Shown piece by piece: positions 34,187 through 46,975 of a DNA stretch of 64,000 bases. Positions within the stretch are counted from its first letter, which is position 1; each line of letters opens with the position of its first letter. The stretch is taken from contig OX442421.1 in assembly GCA_949361645.1 (NCBI GenBank), positions 1,886,501-1,950,500 of the forward strand, written 5' to 3'. The position numbers and the translations under genes are program-made. The DNA comes from Spongilla lacustris (lineage: Eukaryota; Porifera; Demospongiae; Spongillida; Spongillidae). Under the pieces are notes generated by a model that was not told the origin of the DNA, searched no databases, and was given only the letters and a program-made list of their open reading frames with translations.

Positions 34187-36613
34187 GTAGGTACCGGCAT
34201 ATTTCACGTACGAGTACCGAAAAATTGGTGATCCAATATTAAGTAAAAATTGTGACGCGGGTTGCAAATTGTTCAGGTGCATTAAATTCGAGTAAAAGCT
34301 GGTTTGTGTTCGTTTGATGGCTGTCGTGGACTGTTTCTGGATTTATCGGTATGTCGATACATTGTCTATGCTATGACACAGCTCTGGTTTATTTGAAACG
34401 TTTTGTTCAAAATTTCTGGCGCGTAGAAAAAATATGTACCCTTTAGGTTTGGTAGAACTTTTTTGTCTTTAGAGGTACCGGGAAACCGATCAGATTTAGG
34501 TACTCCCCAGGTCTTAATCTATATGGATTTCAAATTTCACGAACTTTGGTTGATGCCCAAAGCGTCATCCAACAGCCTATGTGTTTAAATATGGCACGTG
34601 CTATTCATGAAGCCAACTGACGTCAAACGTTATTAGGTGGTTAAGCACTGCCCATAAAACATAGTTTTGCAACTTTTTAAGAACATTTCTTACCTTTGAG
34701 TACCGTATTGCAATAACAAAGTTTAACTCTAAATAAAGACTACCATTATTTTCGAGGTACCGTAAAAAGAAGCATTTCTAAACGCAGTTTTGCTATAAAT
34801 CTACATACTATGAAAATACCTTAATTTTTGGGCGATGCCCAAGGCATACCCCAGATTTTCTCAGGTAGTGACTCGTCCCCAGATATCATATTGTACATTG
34901 CCGCGAAAATGGAACTAACGCATGACTGTGCAACTTTCCAGTGTGCTTACAGCCCTACATGTAACCCTTTTAAGATGTTAGCATGCTGCAACGATCTGTT
35001 AGTGTGTCTTTTTCCAAATTAGGATGAAGACTGCAGAAGATTTTAAGAAGTTGATTGAAGGTTTTAGTGGTGATATCAGTGCAGACAATGCACTACAGGT
35101 TTCAGCAATAAGAAATGGCTTGGTAGTGCACATATATACAAACATAATGCAGCAAAGCATTTTTAAAACTGCCAAAATGGTGGCTTTTATTCATGAAGGA
35201 GTATGTGGGAATATTAATGAAGCTCATGGTGAGAATAAAAATTATGAAGAGCATCTTGAAAGCGTTTGGGAAGATATTGTTAATCTATTAGAGGATGAGT
35301 TTTCACTTCCTATTCAAACCACTGCTATACCATCTGTGTACTTATACTTGTCAAACCTCTTTGAAATTAAGAACTCCTTGCAAGAAATAAAGAGACAAAA
35401 ACTAAGAGAATTACTCATTTCAAAGCGGATGCTCAGTCGCAAGTATCAAACTGTTATAAGTAAGCAACATGACAATCGTAAACTTAGACAAGCTTTGCCG
35501 GAGCAGATTGAAAGAAATTTGCATGCACATTTTAAAAAGGAGATAAATCAAAAAGATGCCACTTTGAAGCGGTTGGCAAATGAAAACTTATTATTAAAAA
35601 ACACAGGTAATTTGCATAAAATAGCTTCATTAAAACATTCTTAGGTGAAAATGAGGTCTGCTCATAGGAAACGTGAAAAGTAAAGAGTGTGCTCTGAAGA
35701 GAAGTAATGCCATTATAAGTAAGAAGGTCCGCAATCTTGAGTTGGAAAATGAAGCATTAAGGGCTAATGTGGATTAGAACCACAATTTAGCACAATGCAT
35801 CAGTACTAGACAAGACAAAAAAACTTACAGTACAGCATGTCGTAAAACAATATTCTTGCCTTCAGTATCAGGTGCCTGTATCAAGTGTATGTATAATGTT
35901 ATACATGTATAAGCCGTTCTTGAGCACCTTGGAAATGTAACTGTAGATTGCCTTCCTGATCCTCAAACAGTTAGTTACTTTGCCTATGAATTAGGCATAT
36001 TAAAAGCTGGTGAAATATTGTATGATAATGATAATGTAACCCTTTCATGGGATTCAATATCTGTGGAGGGACGTCATATTAATGAAGTTCATATCAGCAT
36101 TGCAACAGTTACTCCCACTTCCTATGTGCTACAATTAGGTATGATTATGCTTCCACGACCCCATATTCAGACCTGTTTTAATGTTATTGTAAGTTCATAC
36201 TGCTACTTATTGGAAACGAGGAAGCAGTCAAGAAGATGGAGATGATGTTTCAATGACGCTATATGAATTCTTAGTTGACTATATCACAGATGACTTGTAC
36301 ATTAGTGAAATTGATGTATAACACTATTCTATACTTCTTATGTGTGTGCAAGACTTGTAAAAAAAATTTGGTGTGATTATATTATAGATTGTAGTTGCTA
36401 TAGCGAAGAGAACAAAAACCGTCACAATTTTTTATGCGCTACCGCATGGATTGCCATAGCCGCAAAATCCGATGTTTGGATCGCTATAACTTTTTCACTG
36501 CTTATGCAAATGCCACGTTTCACATATCATTTTAATTCATTTAATCTGCTCTTTAAGGCAGTACCAAACTTGGTGCAAAATATTGCGTTTGAAAAAAATT
36601 TACCCGTACCTAC
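34187..36613. mobile_element. DNA transposon with 5-bp target duplication
   Basis: Flanked by tctag on both sides (34182-34186 and 36614-36618). Ends gtaggtaccggcatattt and, inverted, gtaggtacgggtaaattt are similar terminal repeats. Inside are a 206-codon frame (35024-35644) and a decayed later part with the transposase-like stretch VTLSWDSISVEGRHINEVHI at 36036-36095. The left third repeats ggtaccg or gagtaccg. Superfamily not determined: a 5-bp duplication and this sequence do not fit a class I can name safely. Confidence 0.85.
35024..35644 (+). CDS. Transposon-encoded protein, N-terminal part
   Basis: 206 codons, ATG start, lysine/leucine-rich and probably coiled-coil in its last third (ESVWEDIVNLLEDEFSLPI earlier; RLANENLLLKN late). 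A gtaatt after KNTG could be a donor with acceptor cattcttag at 35643, in line with continuation toward the transposase-like stretch at 36036, but stops intervene. It is likely the first exon of a transposase gene that has begun to decay. Activity is unlikely. Confidence 0.5.
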   Translation: MKTAEDFKKLIEGFSGDISADNALQVSAIRNGLVVHIYTNIMQQSIFKTAKMVAFIHEGVCGNINEAHGENKNYEEHLESVWEDIVNLLEDEFSLPIQTTAIPSVYLYLSNLFEIKNSLQEIKRQKLRELLISKRMLSRKYQTVISKQHDNRKLRQALPEQIERNLHAHFKKEINQKDATLKRLANENLLLKNTGNLHKIASLKHS

Positions 36614-36991
36614 TCTAGGCGTAAACACCGTATATACGGTGAATTCGCCTGCTCCACCCCTAGACTAGTGTACCTCTTAGAATGTACACGGTGTGGAAAG
36701 CAATATGTAGGACAAACAGTGCAGCCATTCTCACAGAGAGTGGCGAAACACTTACTTCATATCCGACAAGGTGGACGGGATAAACTTCCTCTCCATTTTA
36801 ACTCGGACGGGCACTCGGTAAAGGATATAATATTCCACCCGATTGCCTCTATTGGTGTACGCATACCTATTAAGGATGCGGAACAACAGCTAAAAGACCT
36901 TGAGACAATATGGATCAAGCGTCTTGCCTGTTTGCAACCGTTGGGTTTGAATTTTCTTCTTGTTGATAAACAAAGTCGCGTGATCGGGTAA

Positions 36992-37597
36992 TATTACCCT
37001 GATTACGTTATTCATAGTAATTACGAAGTGTATCGCACCTCGTATCCGGTCTATCTATCCAATCCGTGCAAAGAGGAGATACTCCCCCTAGCAACGGAAG
37101 CTTGGAAACGCACAGTAAACAAAAAAGTTGTACCGTCTGTCGTTATACCACTGACGAAGCCTTAACACCTTATCGAGGTGGGCGAAACCGGTCTGGTATT
37201 GTTTCGTAATAGCGATTATTATATTGCTATCTTCGTATCACAGAACAATTGATATTTGAAAACAAAACACCATACGGTGGGTTGTACATGTTGTATTGCT
37301 CGACAATAATATTGTCCAATAGCATACACATAGCTATACAAGTTCCGAAAGGGAATTGCCCAGCTGATTACATCATATTACTGAGATCCAGTAAGTCGAT
37401 GGAAAATCACACGGTGGTAAACTCCGTGCCAGTGTTGAGTCATTCACTGTCCCATCTTGGTTTCTCTCTTGAATAGACTAACAGTCTGCAAGAGATATAG
37501 AAACAAATACAAGTCAAGATACAAGTGATTGCTGGTAAATATATACCGACAATAACACTAGTCCTCAATACTTATATCCTTCCCACATAGTGGAGAA
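36992..37597. other. Tail of Penelope-like element and unassigned DNA
   Basis: Continues from the GIY-YIG stop codon. Short frames (for example 37249-37476) carry no recognisable domain. Confidence 0.4.
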
Positions 37598-38240
37598 GTG
37601 GATTTCCCAGGGGAGAAAGAATCTCCTTGCTGCTCTAAATTACAACACCTTAATCAGGTGTGTTCTAAGTACTCAGTTGTACTGCAGCAGACCCTTGTAC
37701 CAACATCTTACTCACAACCCTTTTCTTCCAAGGGACGCTCTGGCGCCTCCGCTACCTTTCGGGGTAGGTCCGGGGGCCCCGGTACATCTGGGGAAAAGAC
37801 TACTCTTAGTGTCTCTGAAAAGGGACCTAAGAAGAAAAAGAGAAGGTCTAAGAACAATCATAGACACAATCTCTTTCGAAGGACAGAGGTGGTAAATTGT
37901 TTGACCATGGCACAGAGCAGCATCTCGTGAGCGAAGACGGCTATCCAATAAGGTTTCCCGCAGACAGAAGCTGATAAAGTTTGCGGACCGATCCTCAGCT
38001 GGATGGGCAGCAGTACATGAATACATTGATAATGACATAGCTGATGATGACCTAATGACCTAACCGATGATTCAGACAATGAGAAGCAAATGGATAGGGC
38101 CAAGCCTATTGCAGAGCAAAAATTGGCAAAGGGAAGTAGTGGCGCTATCCGCTACTCAAGAATGTCCACACCACTACCTCGAAGACAGAAAAAGACCAAA
38201 ACCACATCAAAAATGGTATCACCTGATTTCTCTTATCCTG
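37598..38240 (+). pseudogene. Gag-like remnant, DIRS/Ngaro style
   Basis: One frame has SYSQPFSSKGRSGASATFRG then KKKKRRSKNN; another has KLIKFADRSSAGWAAVHEYI followed by DNDIADDD, and after a frame break DNEKQMDRAKPIAEQKLAKG. The AGWAVVxEYxxDELADDSEDE pattern is typical of gag-like proteins of tyrosine-recombinase retroelements in sponges and cnidarians. At least two frame breaks; no other domain attached. Class assignment is from memory and moderate. Confidence 0.5.
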
Positions 38241-38359
38241 GACTCCCCTATCCCCCACATTAATTTCGAACTTGCAATTGATCATGGCTCTCCTCCCTGT
38301 GTAACTCCTTCCCCTACCCAAGGCATTTCAAACAATGGCAATAGAGTACTGGTCCAAGG

Positions 38360-38415
38360 ACCCTACCCTATAACTACACCCTAACCTATTACCCTAACCA
38401 TAACCCTTAATATTT
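38360..38415. repeat. Degenerate CCCTAA-like stretch
   Basis: ccctaccctataactacacc, then ccctaacctattaccctaac and cataaccctta resemble the animal telomere repeat CCCTAA, but interrupted. Too short to call interstitial telomeric DNA with confidence. 38416-39520 has no gene. Confidence 0.3.
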
Positions 38416-39519
38416 AAATTATCACTTTTATATATATTTATTTGGCTGAAAAAACCGGGCCTATAAACCTTTTAACAGGAATAAATACAATGTTGCAGTG
38501 TTTTATAGTCTGTCAGTGCAACGAAGGTCAAATAATCGCTGCATAATAACCATTTGTAAATGAAAATAAAACACCATAAGCCTCTATCTATGGTGACTCG
38601 CATGCAAGCACATTTATATACTCGTGTTGTGTAAAGTTTATTTGCCAAAAGCAACACATGAGCACTGTTGTATAAGATGCTCAAACATCGGAGACAGCGA
38701 CCTTTATGGACGCTGTGTACCAGGTACACTAGATGTTTAAAATTTCATTTAGGCAGATATGGACTGTAGTTAATTAACCTATAATCTGTTCTATACATTT
38801 ATAAATAAATAAATTGATATGTATTCGTCAGTTGATTGTTTTTTGGTAATATCTACATGTAAATAAGAAGTGCTTTATCACCACAGATTGCTTCTTTAAA
38901 GTACACCGAAGCTCATTTTGACATCTCTGAAATATAAACTGAAAGTGACATGACACTGAAATCGGGGACCTTATCCAATGATCATTCTAGCCAATAAGAA
39001 TGATGGTGTTAATTAAAACACCGGTGCCGTTATTACCAGTTACTGAGGGCTTAGTCCAGTAGAACTTTCAATGGGTCCAATTATGAGCAGTCCATATTAT
39101 CTATCAAATTCAGTACATATTACTAAATTAAAGCCAATACAGGGATAACAGTAACCAAACGTACACATGCACCAAACACAAAAAAAAATTACCGAGGCTA
39201 CCCATTAAATATGAGCCATTAACCATCTAAAGTTGCTTCCAACTCTTGTTTTGGTTACGTAGTACCATTCATTGTTTGCACTTGAAAAATTGCATGATGA
39301 ATCTTATGTAGTAATCCCTAAATTATAATAAGTTACAAAATGACCACAAACAAACACCTGTAAGTTTGTAGTGTACCAATTTTTCAACAAAAAAAATGGG
39401 CCTCAAACATGAAAACCAATTTTATGGTCCCAGTATAAATATTCTGAGGCAACTGGATAAATGCTATGATGCCATGACATATATAACCATATGGCCTAGC
39501 TCAGTTCCCATCACAAATT

Positions 39520-39905
39520 GACATCCGTGATGTGGCCAAAGGAAACTATGCAGCATGCATGTATGATAAAAAGGTGTGGTATGGTATAGTAAATGATATT
39601 ACTGAAGCGTTTGGAGACCTCTTAATCAAGTTCATGCACCCCAGTGGCCATTATGAACAAGTTTGTTTGCCAGGAAGTAGATGACACATGCTGGATTGAG
39701 GAAAGTGATATCCTTTGCACCATTGACCCACCTAGCTTGACCAGTTCAAGAGGAGGATATACCCTTTCACGTGAATCACTCAAAAAAGCTTTTAAAAACA
39801 TTTGGATTATAGGCCCTGACATTTACCTTGTTCCTAAGTTGCTGCAGGAATACATGTATAACATTGTTATCTTTTTATGTGGTGCATTGTCAAAACAATG
39901 AATTT
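39520..39905 (+). pseudogene. Transposase C-terminal remnant
   Basis: Across one frame break: DVAKGNYAACMYDKKVWYGI, FGDLLIKFMHPSG, then DDTCWIEESDILCTIDPPSL. This tail (a CVYDxxWYxG start, a FMHP segment and a CWI-xxxDIL end) occurs at the C-terminus of several transposon proteins. The comparable tail VYNEQxWLGCFV with VTFLHP is found in the palindromic element at 59486-62495, so the two belong to related groups. 39906-40184 is empty. Confidence 0.5.
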
Positions 39906-40184
39906 TATTATGCTTTTGTCTTAGTTGTAACCTAAATGAAGTGCTGCTACTTCCCATGTTTAGGTTCTTGATGTATAATATTAGCCAACCCAAGGTTTTA
40001 ATATTTATACTTAATTATGACAACACTATTATGTAACTATAATACCATTGTAGAATAACTTGTCCCTTTGCTGCTAAACATTGCATCACACGTTATTGGT
40101 TAATTAACTTTATTGAATACCTAATATAGCACAATGGTATAAAAACTTTAACATGTTAGGGTAATAATAGTAATAAATACTTGA

Positions 40185-41403
40185 CACGCGGTCCATGAAA
40201 TTTTGATACCAAAATCAACAAAAAGTGCGAACTGCCTCAAACAAAGTGTTCGCTAGTAGGTTTTTGCAGCGATATTTGTATTGCATACGATAAAACGATC
40301 CTTTGGATGAAGATACACGTTATTTCTACATCTACATCTAGGGTTGAGGCACGCTATGTTGTCAAAGACAGCGGGTCGAGCTCGTTGCTGAAAACTGTAC
40401 TCTTTTTTCCCCGCACATGATTGCTAATAACTTATATCATCAGGTTGCTCATTCCTATGTCTAATAGTCAATGTACAACCCTTGGCCTCGAAACAAGTCT
40501 GTAGCCATTAGAAACTCGACAGATGCCCGTTCCCAGACCATGGATATAGACACGCCACCATCAATTAAAATACTACCATCTATTTGTACATATACGGTAC
40601 TATAGTAAAGCAAGCTACTTTTTGCGTTTTGTTTCTTCCTCCTCACTTGTCCATATTACTAAGAACATCTGTACTCTAAGGCAAGCTACTACGTGACCTT
40701 TTAAAACTTGAGACAAGATTTTAGCTCCTACCTGTAATTTGTAATGGTTACGTCATGAAGTACAGAGGAGCCCTTCTGTTTCCTGGGACAATCCTTGTGC
40801 TTTATACTCTTCTAATTTGCACAGAATACTCCCTGTAGCTTACTTGCACGTTTAATGATAGCAACTGTCCATAAAATGTATTAGCAATCAACCAATATAT
40901 AAATCACAGTCAGTATATAGGAGCAACGTTATATTTTCCTAACAATTTATCCCTGTCAAGATATAGTAACCAAGTGTTTTCTATACGCTAGTTACATCCG
41001 GTTGTTAACCACTTGAGGCATGGCAATCGTCAACACATTTTTTGATTGAAAGTGTTCACTAGAAAGGCTAAAAAGTTAATTTATGTGTTCTATGGTCCAC
41101 AACCTATCAGGTAAAACAAAAAACCTTCTTTGAGGACAATAATAAGTCACTTAAAAGCGTAGCTAAAAAAAGAGTACAGTTTGCGTCATTACCGCTAAAA
41201 TTTTAGGAGGCCATCATGTTTGTCAGCATCTGTAGGACGCATTGATCACTTCTATGGAAATTTGAATACAGATCTTAGAACCAGCAATCAATGGGCTTTA
41301 CGAATATATCCATTTCTGGCTTAAAAATTAACGCGCAACTAGTTTCATAATACACTGTAGCATGGTGTGCACTTTTTGGTATCAAAATTTCATGGATCCA
41401 GTG
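40185..41403. mobile_element. TIR foldback element, 1.2 kb
   Basis: cacgcggtccatgaaatttt at the left pairs with the inverse of aaaatttcatggatccagtg at the right, and ctgtactctttttt at about 40395 pairs with aaaaaagagtacag near 41167. No transposase frame. I could not identify a target duplication. Confidence 0.6.
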
Positions 41404-41592
41404 TTAAAAATCAATTTTCTCAATATCTGATAGTGATACAAGGGTGATTGGCATCAGTACTTTCCCTAATATATAAATCAAATCTGAGATGTGGTGCCAA
41501 AATAGCATGCCCTCTGGGTGTTCTGCCATAGAATGACCCTGAAAGGGTAACCTGCCCCAACAACTCCAGACTACCATCAGCTGTAACTCACT

Positions 41593-41811
41593 TTAACCCG
41601 CAACACATTTTAACTCATTCCAGACTTCTGCGCTGAGTATAGTCACTGCAGAACCTTTGTCCAGCAAATTATCCATTGTGCGACCCTCGACTAGTCCACG
41701 TGTCCAAGTAGCAGAGCTTGTTTCAATGCTACCCACCACCATTGCATTACATGCAGGGTTGGCTGTATAAATCCCTGCTAATATATGCACATAGTTTGTG
41801 TAATCAATCAA
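41593..41811 (-). pseudogene. Retropepsin-like remnant
   Basis: The frame contains NLLDKGSAVTILSAEVWNEL, the aspartic-protease pattern DTGSAVTI with the catalytic DTG altered to DKG. Probably the protease of an LTR retroelement; no neighbouring RT found. 41812-42631 shows no gene, though caccctgta at 42431 may be a Tc1/mariner-like end. Confidence 0.45.
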
Positions 41812-42631
41812 TCAATCATAAATGCATACAGTGATTGAGTAATGCAACATAAATGTACAAGACCAAGTATGACCTATTTATTTTAGTGCTAAAGAAACAA
41901 AATTTAGGCTGATTACGGAGGAACACACAGGTCATAGTGGACATTATTATGGATTATGTGTAGCGAATAACTACCAGCTAACACATACTGAGAATGCTTA
42001 AATACAGGGGTGTAACAATGCCATGTTCTGTACTGGCATAAATAAGCCATTACATTTGCTTGGACCATTGTTGCAAATGCAAGGATTTCGTTATCTGTTC
42101 CCCATGTACCTAAAGAGTTCATTTGGTGATTAATTTGCAATAGCTTGACTTTCAGCAGGGGTTTCCCCACAAAAACCACATATATGATAGATCACGTGAT
42201 AAGTAATTTTAATAGTTATAAAAATTAATTTTTACACACTTCCTGGGTGGTACTGAATGTTGATCATAGCATTGGCATGTTTTTAATAAACCGATAACTA
42301 ACTTTTAATAACTACACATTCATAACTTAAGCTAATGATTGGCATGATTTTTGGTTTAAAACAGCATAATTTTACCATGTTCAGTTCTGGAGTTATGCCA
42401 ATTCAAAGATTTTGCGCGACTTTTGGATCACCCTGTATTGACGCACACATCCAGTACGCATGCGCAATAATTAATTAAGATGTTATACTTGCTGCAAATA
42501 GAATAAAATATAACAATGCACACATAAATGACAGCTGGATCTCAGTTGGGGGGAGGGGTGCATTATGAAGGAGGTAAACAAAATGGAGTCAAATGATGGC
42601 AGTTGGTACAATGGTATGGGATAAACGAGTG

Positions 42632-42958
42632 TCAAGATGAATGTGGAAAGTCCATGTCAAAGGTCGGGGAGTCGAAAGTCTCATAGCTGGTGTCGGAAGT
42701 CTCATAGTTGGTGTCAAATGATTCATTGGACCCACCAGCAGCTGCCATATCACAAACTGAAGATTTGTTCATGAAAACCATAGATGTTGTAGATTTTCTG
42801 GGTCTGTGCTGTGAGCAGACCTCACACAGCTCAATGAACTTTGCCACTGCAGCACGGGGCAAGTAGCTGAACTCCTCTTGAATCTTAGACAGAGATATGG
42901 GTAGATGAAAGAATGAAATATGATAGACAGGATTAGGATACATACTCAATTGCACCAT
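42632..42958 (-). pseudogene. Integrase zinc-domain-like remnant
   Basis: SYLPRAAVAKFIELCEVCSQ followed by HRPRKSTT resembles the last part of an HHCC zinc domain (CxxC) and the linker to the core of gypsy or Ginger-type integrases. The rest is Ser/Asp-rich and ends in a stop. No catalytic core follows. 42959-44289 has no gene I recognise. Confidence 0.35.
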
Positions 42959-44289
42959 ACACGTACATATCCCACATACATAATTGGGTTGGCAAATATT
43001 TTAAACTAATAGGTGGGATCTACAGTAGAGATTGCGTGACCAAACTTTGTACAACATGCAATTTTGCATGTGATCGAGCAACGCAACAACGGTCCAATTC
43101 TGCTGCTTTACATTTGACCAGTATTTTACAATACCAAACAGTGAAAACTTCAAAGGCTGTTTCACTCAGGAGTGGGTGCCAAATACTTCAAATAAAACAA
43201 AGTATACAACCGAACCTAAAGCTACATGTATTGTTTTGAAGCTTCTGAGGATGCAAGGAAGCTATTATGTATGCGGCTTACGAAAGCCAACTTCTATAGC
43301 TCCAAATCTCCACCGCCCATTCTCGCAGCATTGATCTTAGATATCGTGGGCCGTTCAGAAGTCTGGGGACTGTACTAACCAATTATCACATCAAATGACG
43401 TTTTATTTCCTTCAACTGTTGTGTGTGAGGTATGCTCAGCCCAAAGGATGTAGTTGAATTTTGTCTTCATATAAAGGCGAGATTTGAGCGGGAAACATCT
43501 CCGTAACAGATTGCATAAAAATTAATGAACAGAACAAATCAATAGGTATAAGACCTCTGTACCTACAAACCAAATTTGAAGCAATTTCACTACTCCTACC
43601 TAAAATTATGGCGGGTTTGAACCCGGTCGGGTATCGAAGATTGCAATACTGGTATGGAGCATGTGCAAGACTCAAAAATGTATTTTACCATAGATAAATG
43701 GTGTGGTATGAACTGTTGAAAATCAGACATCAATAGCGTTTAATGTTCGGGAAATATAGCGATTCAAACAGCATATCCAGAAATGCGCGGTCAAAGGGAA
43801 TTGACAATTGTTGCGGTTTGTACATTCGCGTAATCTTCCGGATAACTCCCATAGAAAATGAACGGCTGTTTATAAACTTGATTGTTACTTAATAATGTAA
43901 TGAGTTACAACTTTTGTGGCTATCAATATTGCTTCAGATATATACGATCTTGATTTAGCTGAGCAAAAAACAACCGCTTTGTATTGAAAATTGTTGTAGT
44001 TTTTGTGAAAACAGTACTTTCCATAGACATGTATGGAAAATCACCTTTTTCATACCTAATTAATGTATTCTGCAGCTCATAACTCTTACACCAGTTTAGA
44101 TTCAGATTTTGTGGGCCCCCAGAATAAGAGACCATGCAGTTCAATTATTTTTAGAGATATTTATAAATTTTTACCTAGTGTAGATTTCGGCCATTTGAAA
44201 TTTTAAATTGTTTTGGGTCACAAGGACTAAGATCTAATTAGCGCCATCTTGTTGGGTGTTTTTAAAGTAGCGTCCATGGATACGGAATA

Positions 44290-45548
44290 CAGTGGTGTTC
44301 ACCGAAAGAGGGGAAAAATGCAATAATGCACATTTTTGATTTTATCTCATGAATGGTATATAATTGTATCATGCCAATTACATTTTTAGATTCAGCATCT
44401 ACCTATGAACAGAGTACATTTGCTTTAATTCAATTATAACTTGTAAACAAAACAATGCACCATAGTAAACAACTGCTGGTCAGGTTGGATGTTCAAGGCT
44501 GTAACTCCTCTATACTTTGTAGTTAAGCTACCAAATTTTTTTTGTATGTACCCAATACAGGTGAGTACCTATAGTGTTGTGTTGAGCTCTTAAGTCTCAC
44601 TCGCTGTGGAGATCGGTAGGAAAGTATCGCTTTTCGGAGGGAGGCGTGGTCTTCGTATGAATTCGGACAAATTAGTTTGACTTAAGAATTAAAATTGACT
44701 TTTTCTAAATGAGAGGTCTCTGGGGTATCCATATAATTTATAATATTTTTTTGGCAGCTTGCTATCGGCATTAAACAATCCATGAAATGCTAAAAATCGT
44801 TACATCGAAAGCCATTTTTCAACCGTTTTTAGGATTTCTCCGTATATGGTAGTAAACGTGTAGCACATAATCATGATATTTGCATTTGTACTTATTCTAT
44901 CAAGTATTCTACACGTAGAAATGCTTTTAAAAGTTACGTACAGTGCTTACAAACGCAAATACTATGATTCTTTGCTACATTTTTACAATGATATACGGAG
45001 AAATCCTAAAAACGGTTGAAAAATGGCTTTCGATGTAACGATTTTTAGCATTTCATGGATTGTTTAATGCCGATAGCAAGCTGCCAAAAAAAATATTATA
45101 AATTACATGGATACCCCAGAGACCTCTCATTTAGAAAAAGTCAATTTTAATTCTTAAGTCAAGCTAATTTGTCCGAATTCATACGAAGACCACGCCTCCC
45201 TCCGAAAAGCGATACTTTCCTACCGATCTCCACAGCGAGTGAGACTTAAGAGCTCAACACAACACTATAGGTACTCACCTGTATTGGGTACATACAAAAA
45301 AAATTTGGTAGCTTAACTACAAAGTATAGAGAAGTTATAGCCTTGAACATCCAACCTGACCAGCAGTTGTTTACTATGGTGCATTGTTTTGTTTACAAGT
45401 TATAATTGAATTAAAGCAAATGTACTCTGTTCATAGGTAGATGCTGAATCTAAAATGTAATTGGCATGATATAATTGTATACCATTCATGAGATAAAATC
45501 AAAAATGTGCATTATTGCATTTTTCCCCTCTTTCGGTGAACACCACTG
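44290..45548. mobile_element. Palindromic Tc1/mariner-like element
   Basis: Arms of about 565 bases are almost perfect inverted repeats, starting cagtggtgttcaccgaaaga at the left and its inverse at the right, with a centre of about 130 bases. Both flanks are TA. Few differences between arms (for example tataattgtatc against tataattgtata) suggest a young or gene-converted copy. No transposase frame. Confidence 0.9.
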
Positions 45549-45945
45549 TATATGGCGACATGCAACATAATTAATTAACTGGTACGTTAGCTTAGCCGAG
45601 CTAGCTGGGCTACTTAGCTAGCTTAGAGCACATAAATTAATACACTATAGTTAAGTTACTGAGTAGCTGGCTTGCTCGAGCCTAGGACATCTATGCTGGC
45701 TGTACCATGGACTACTAACTACTAGCATTAGTCGTTGGCTGTACCAAGTGAGAGTATATATGTAAGTGTACACTTCTTCGCGTGAGCGTGTTCTGTGCGA
45801 GCGTGAGTGCGTGCCGCTGCGTGTGTATGTATGTGAGTGCGCGCGTGTGTATGTGTGTGTGCGCGCGCGTGTATGTGTATATGTGTGTGCATTACCAGTG
45901 TGATAAGGGAGTGGCTCAATAATGGCACTGATATTGGTGAACACA

Positions 45946-45948
45946 CAT

Positions 45949-46015
<67 letters not shown>

Positions 46016-46115
46016 TACACACAACACATAAACTTCTACACACTGGTGTGTGTGTGTGTGTGTGCGTGTGTGCGTGTGCGCGCGCGTGTGCATGTGTACA
46101 AAAGTGTGTACAAAT

Positions 46116-46180
<65 letters not shown>
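45946..46180. repeat. CA and TG microsatellites in opposed orientation
   Basis: (CA)n at 45946-46012 faces (TG)n at 46045-46070 and 46122-46178, so the transcript could fold on itself. Four copies of a 15-base unit agtagggctgtaat follow at 46186-46236. 45551-45945 shows no gene. Confidence 0.92.
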
Positions 46181-46683
46181 GTAATAGTAGGGCTGTAATA
46201 GTAGGGCTGTAATAGTAGGGCTGTAATAGTAGGGCTTAAAAAAACTGAACTAATTTTTGGAAGGCTACATGTACTGGTCATATAACATTTGTTTGCATAG
46301 TTTACATACATGTACCAGTACATGTAGACATACTACAGGTTCCATGATAGATGGTGGTGATGAACACTTAGGGAGAGAAAGGTTGAAGATGAGGAAGTAA
46401 GGCTGCCCAGGTCTTCCTAACACTATTGGAAGTGGGGCTGCCCAGGTCACCAAGGGACGAATACATACTGCCAATCACACCTTGTGCTCTGATCTGGGGT
46501 GGTGTGTGTGTCTGATGCACTACGCTAAGTCCTGTGAAGCCTGAGGTACAGAGGCACCAGTTATACTATCATGAAATAAATTCCAAAGCCATCTTTACTT
46601 AAGACCACCAACTCTGGTATATTAGTGATTGCTTTGATTGCTTGTGTGTGTTGTACATCTGTATGGCTGTACCAGTACATAAA

Positions 46684-46975
46684 CATATGTGTGTGTGCAT
46701 GTGTGTATGCATGTAGGTGTATGTGTGCATGTGTGTATGCATGTAGGTGTATGTGTGCATGTGTGTATGTGTGTGTGCATGCATGTGTGTATGTGTGTGT
46801 GCATGTGTTTGTATATGTGTATGTGTGGATGTGTGTGTGCATGTGTGTACATGTATGTGTGTGCATGTGTGTGCATCATATGTGTATGCATGTGCATGTA
46901 TGTGTGTGCATGTGTGTGTGATGTATATGTGCATGTGTGTATATGTGTGAGTACATGTATGTGTGTGTATGGAAA
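46684..46975. repeat. TG-rich microsatellite
   Basis: tgtgtgcatgtgtgtatgca variants over 290 bases. His/Thr and Cys/Val frames here are artefacts. 46237-46683 and 46976-47244 contain no gene I can support. Confidence 0.9.

Larger units (their letters stand above)
33369..36991 (+). pseudogene. Penelope-like element, split and 5'-truncated
   Basis: Left piece 33369-34186 carries the end of the reverse transcriptase and thumb (TIKFTHEASFEEVSFLDTTV, then THVKPTNKQLYVHADSYHP). Right piece 36619-36991 carries a GIY-YIG nuclease (VYLLECTRCGKQYVGQT, QRVAKH, and ETIWIKRL for the catalytic Tyr, Arg and Glu positions). RT followed by GIY-YIG is the mark of Penelope-like elements. The RT catalytic core is missing: the frame opens after a duplicated 33-base segment near 33362-33424 (gtatgatggaaccacaagtg twice). 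A 2,427-bp DNA transposon sits between the pieces; without it and one target copy the frame is continuous. The copy is 5'-truncated and so was dead before that insertion. Confidence 0.88.

Noticed and set aside
38360..38415. Interstitial telomere array
   Set aside because: Only a few interrupted CCCTAA-like units.
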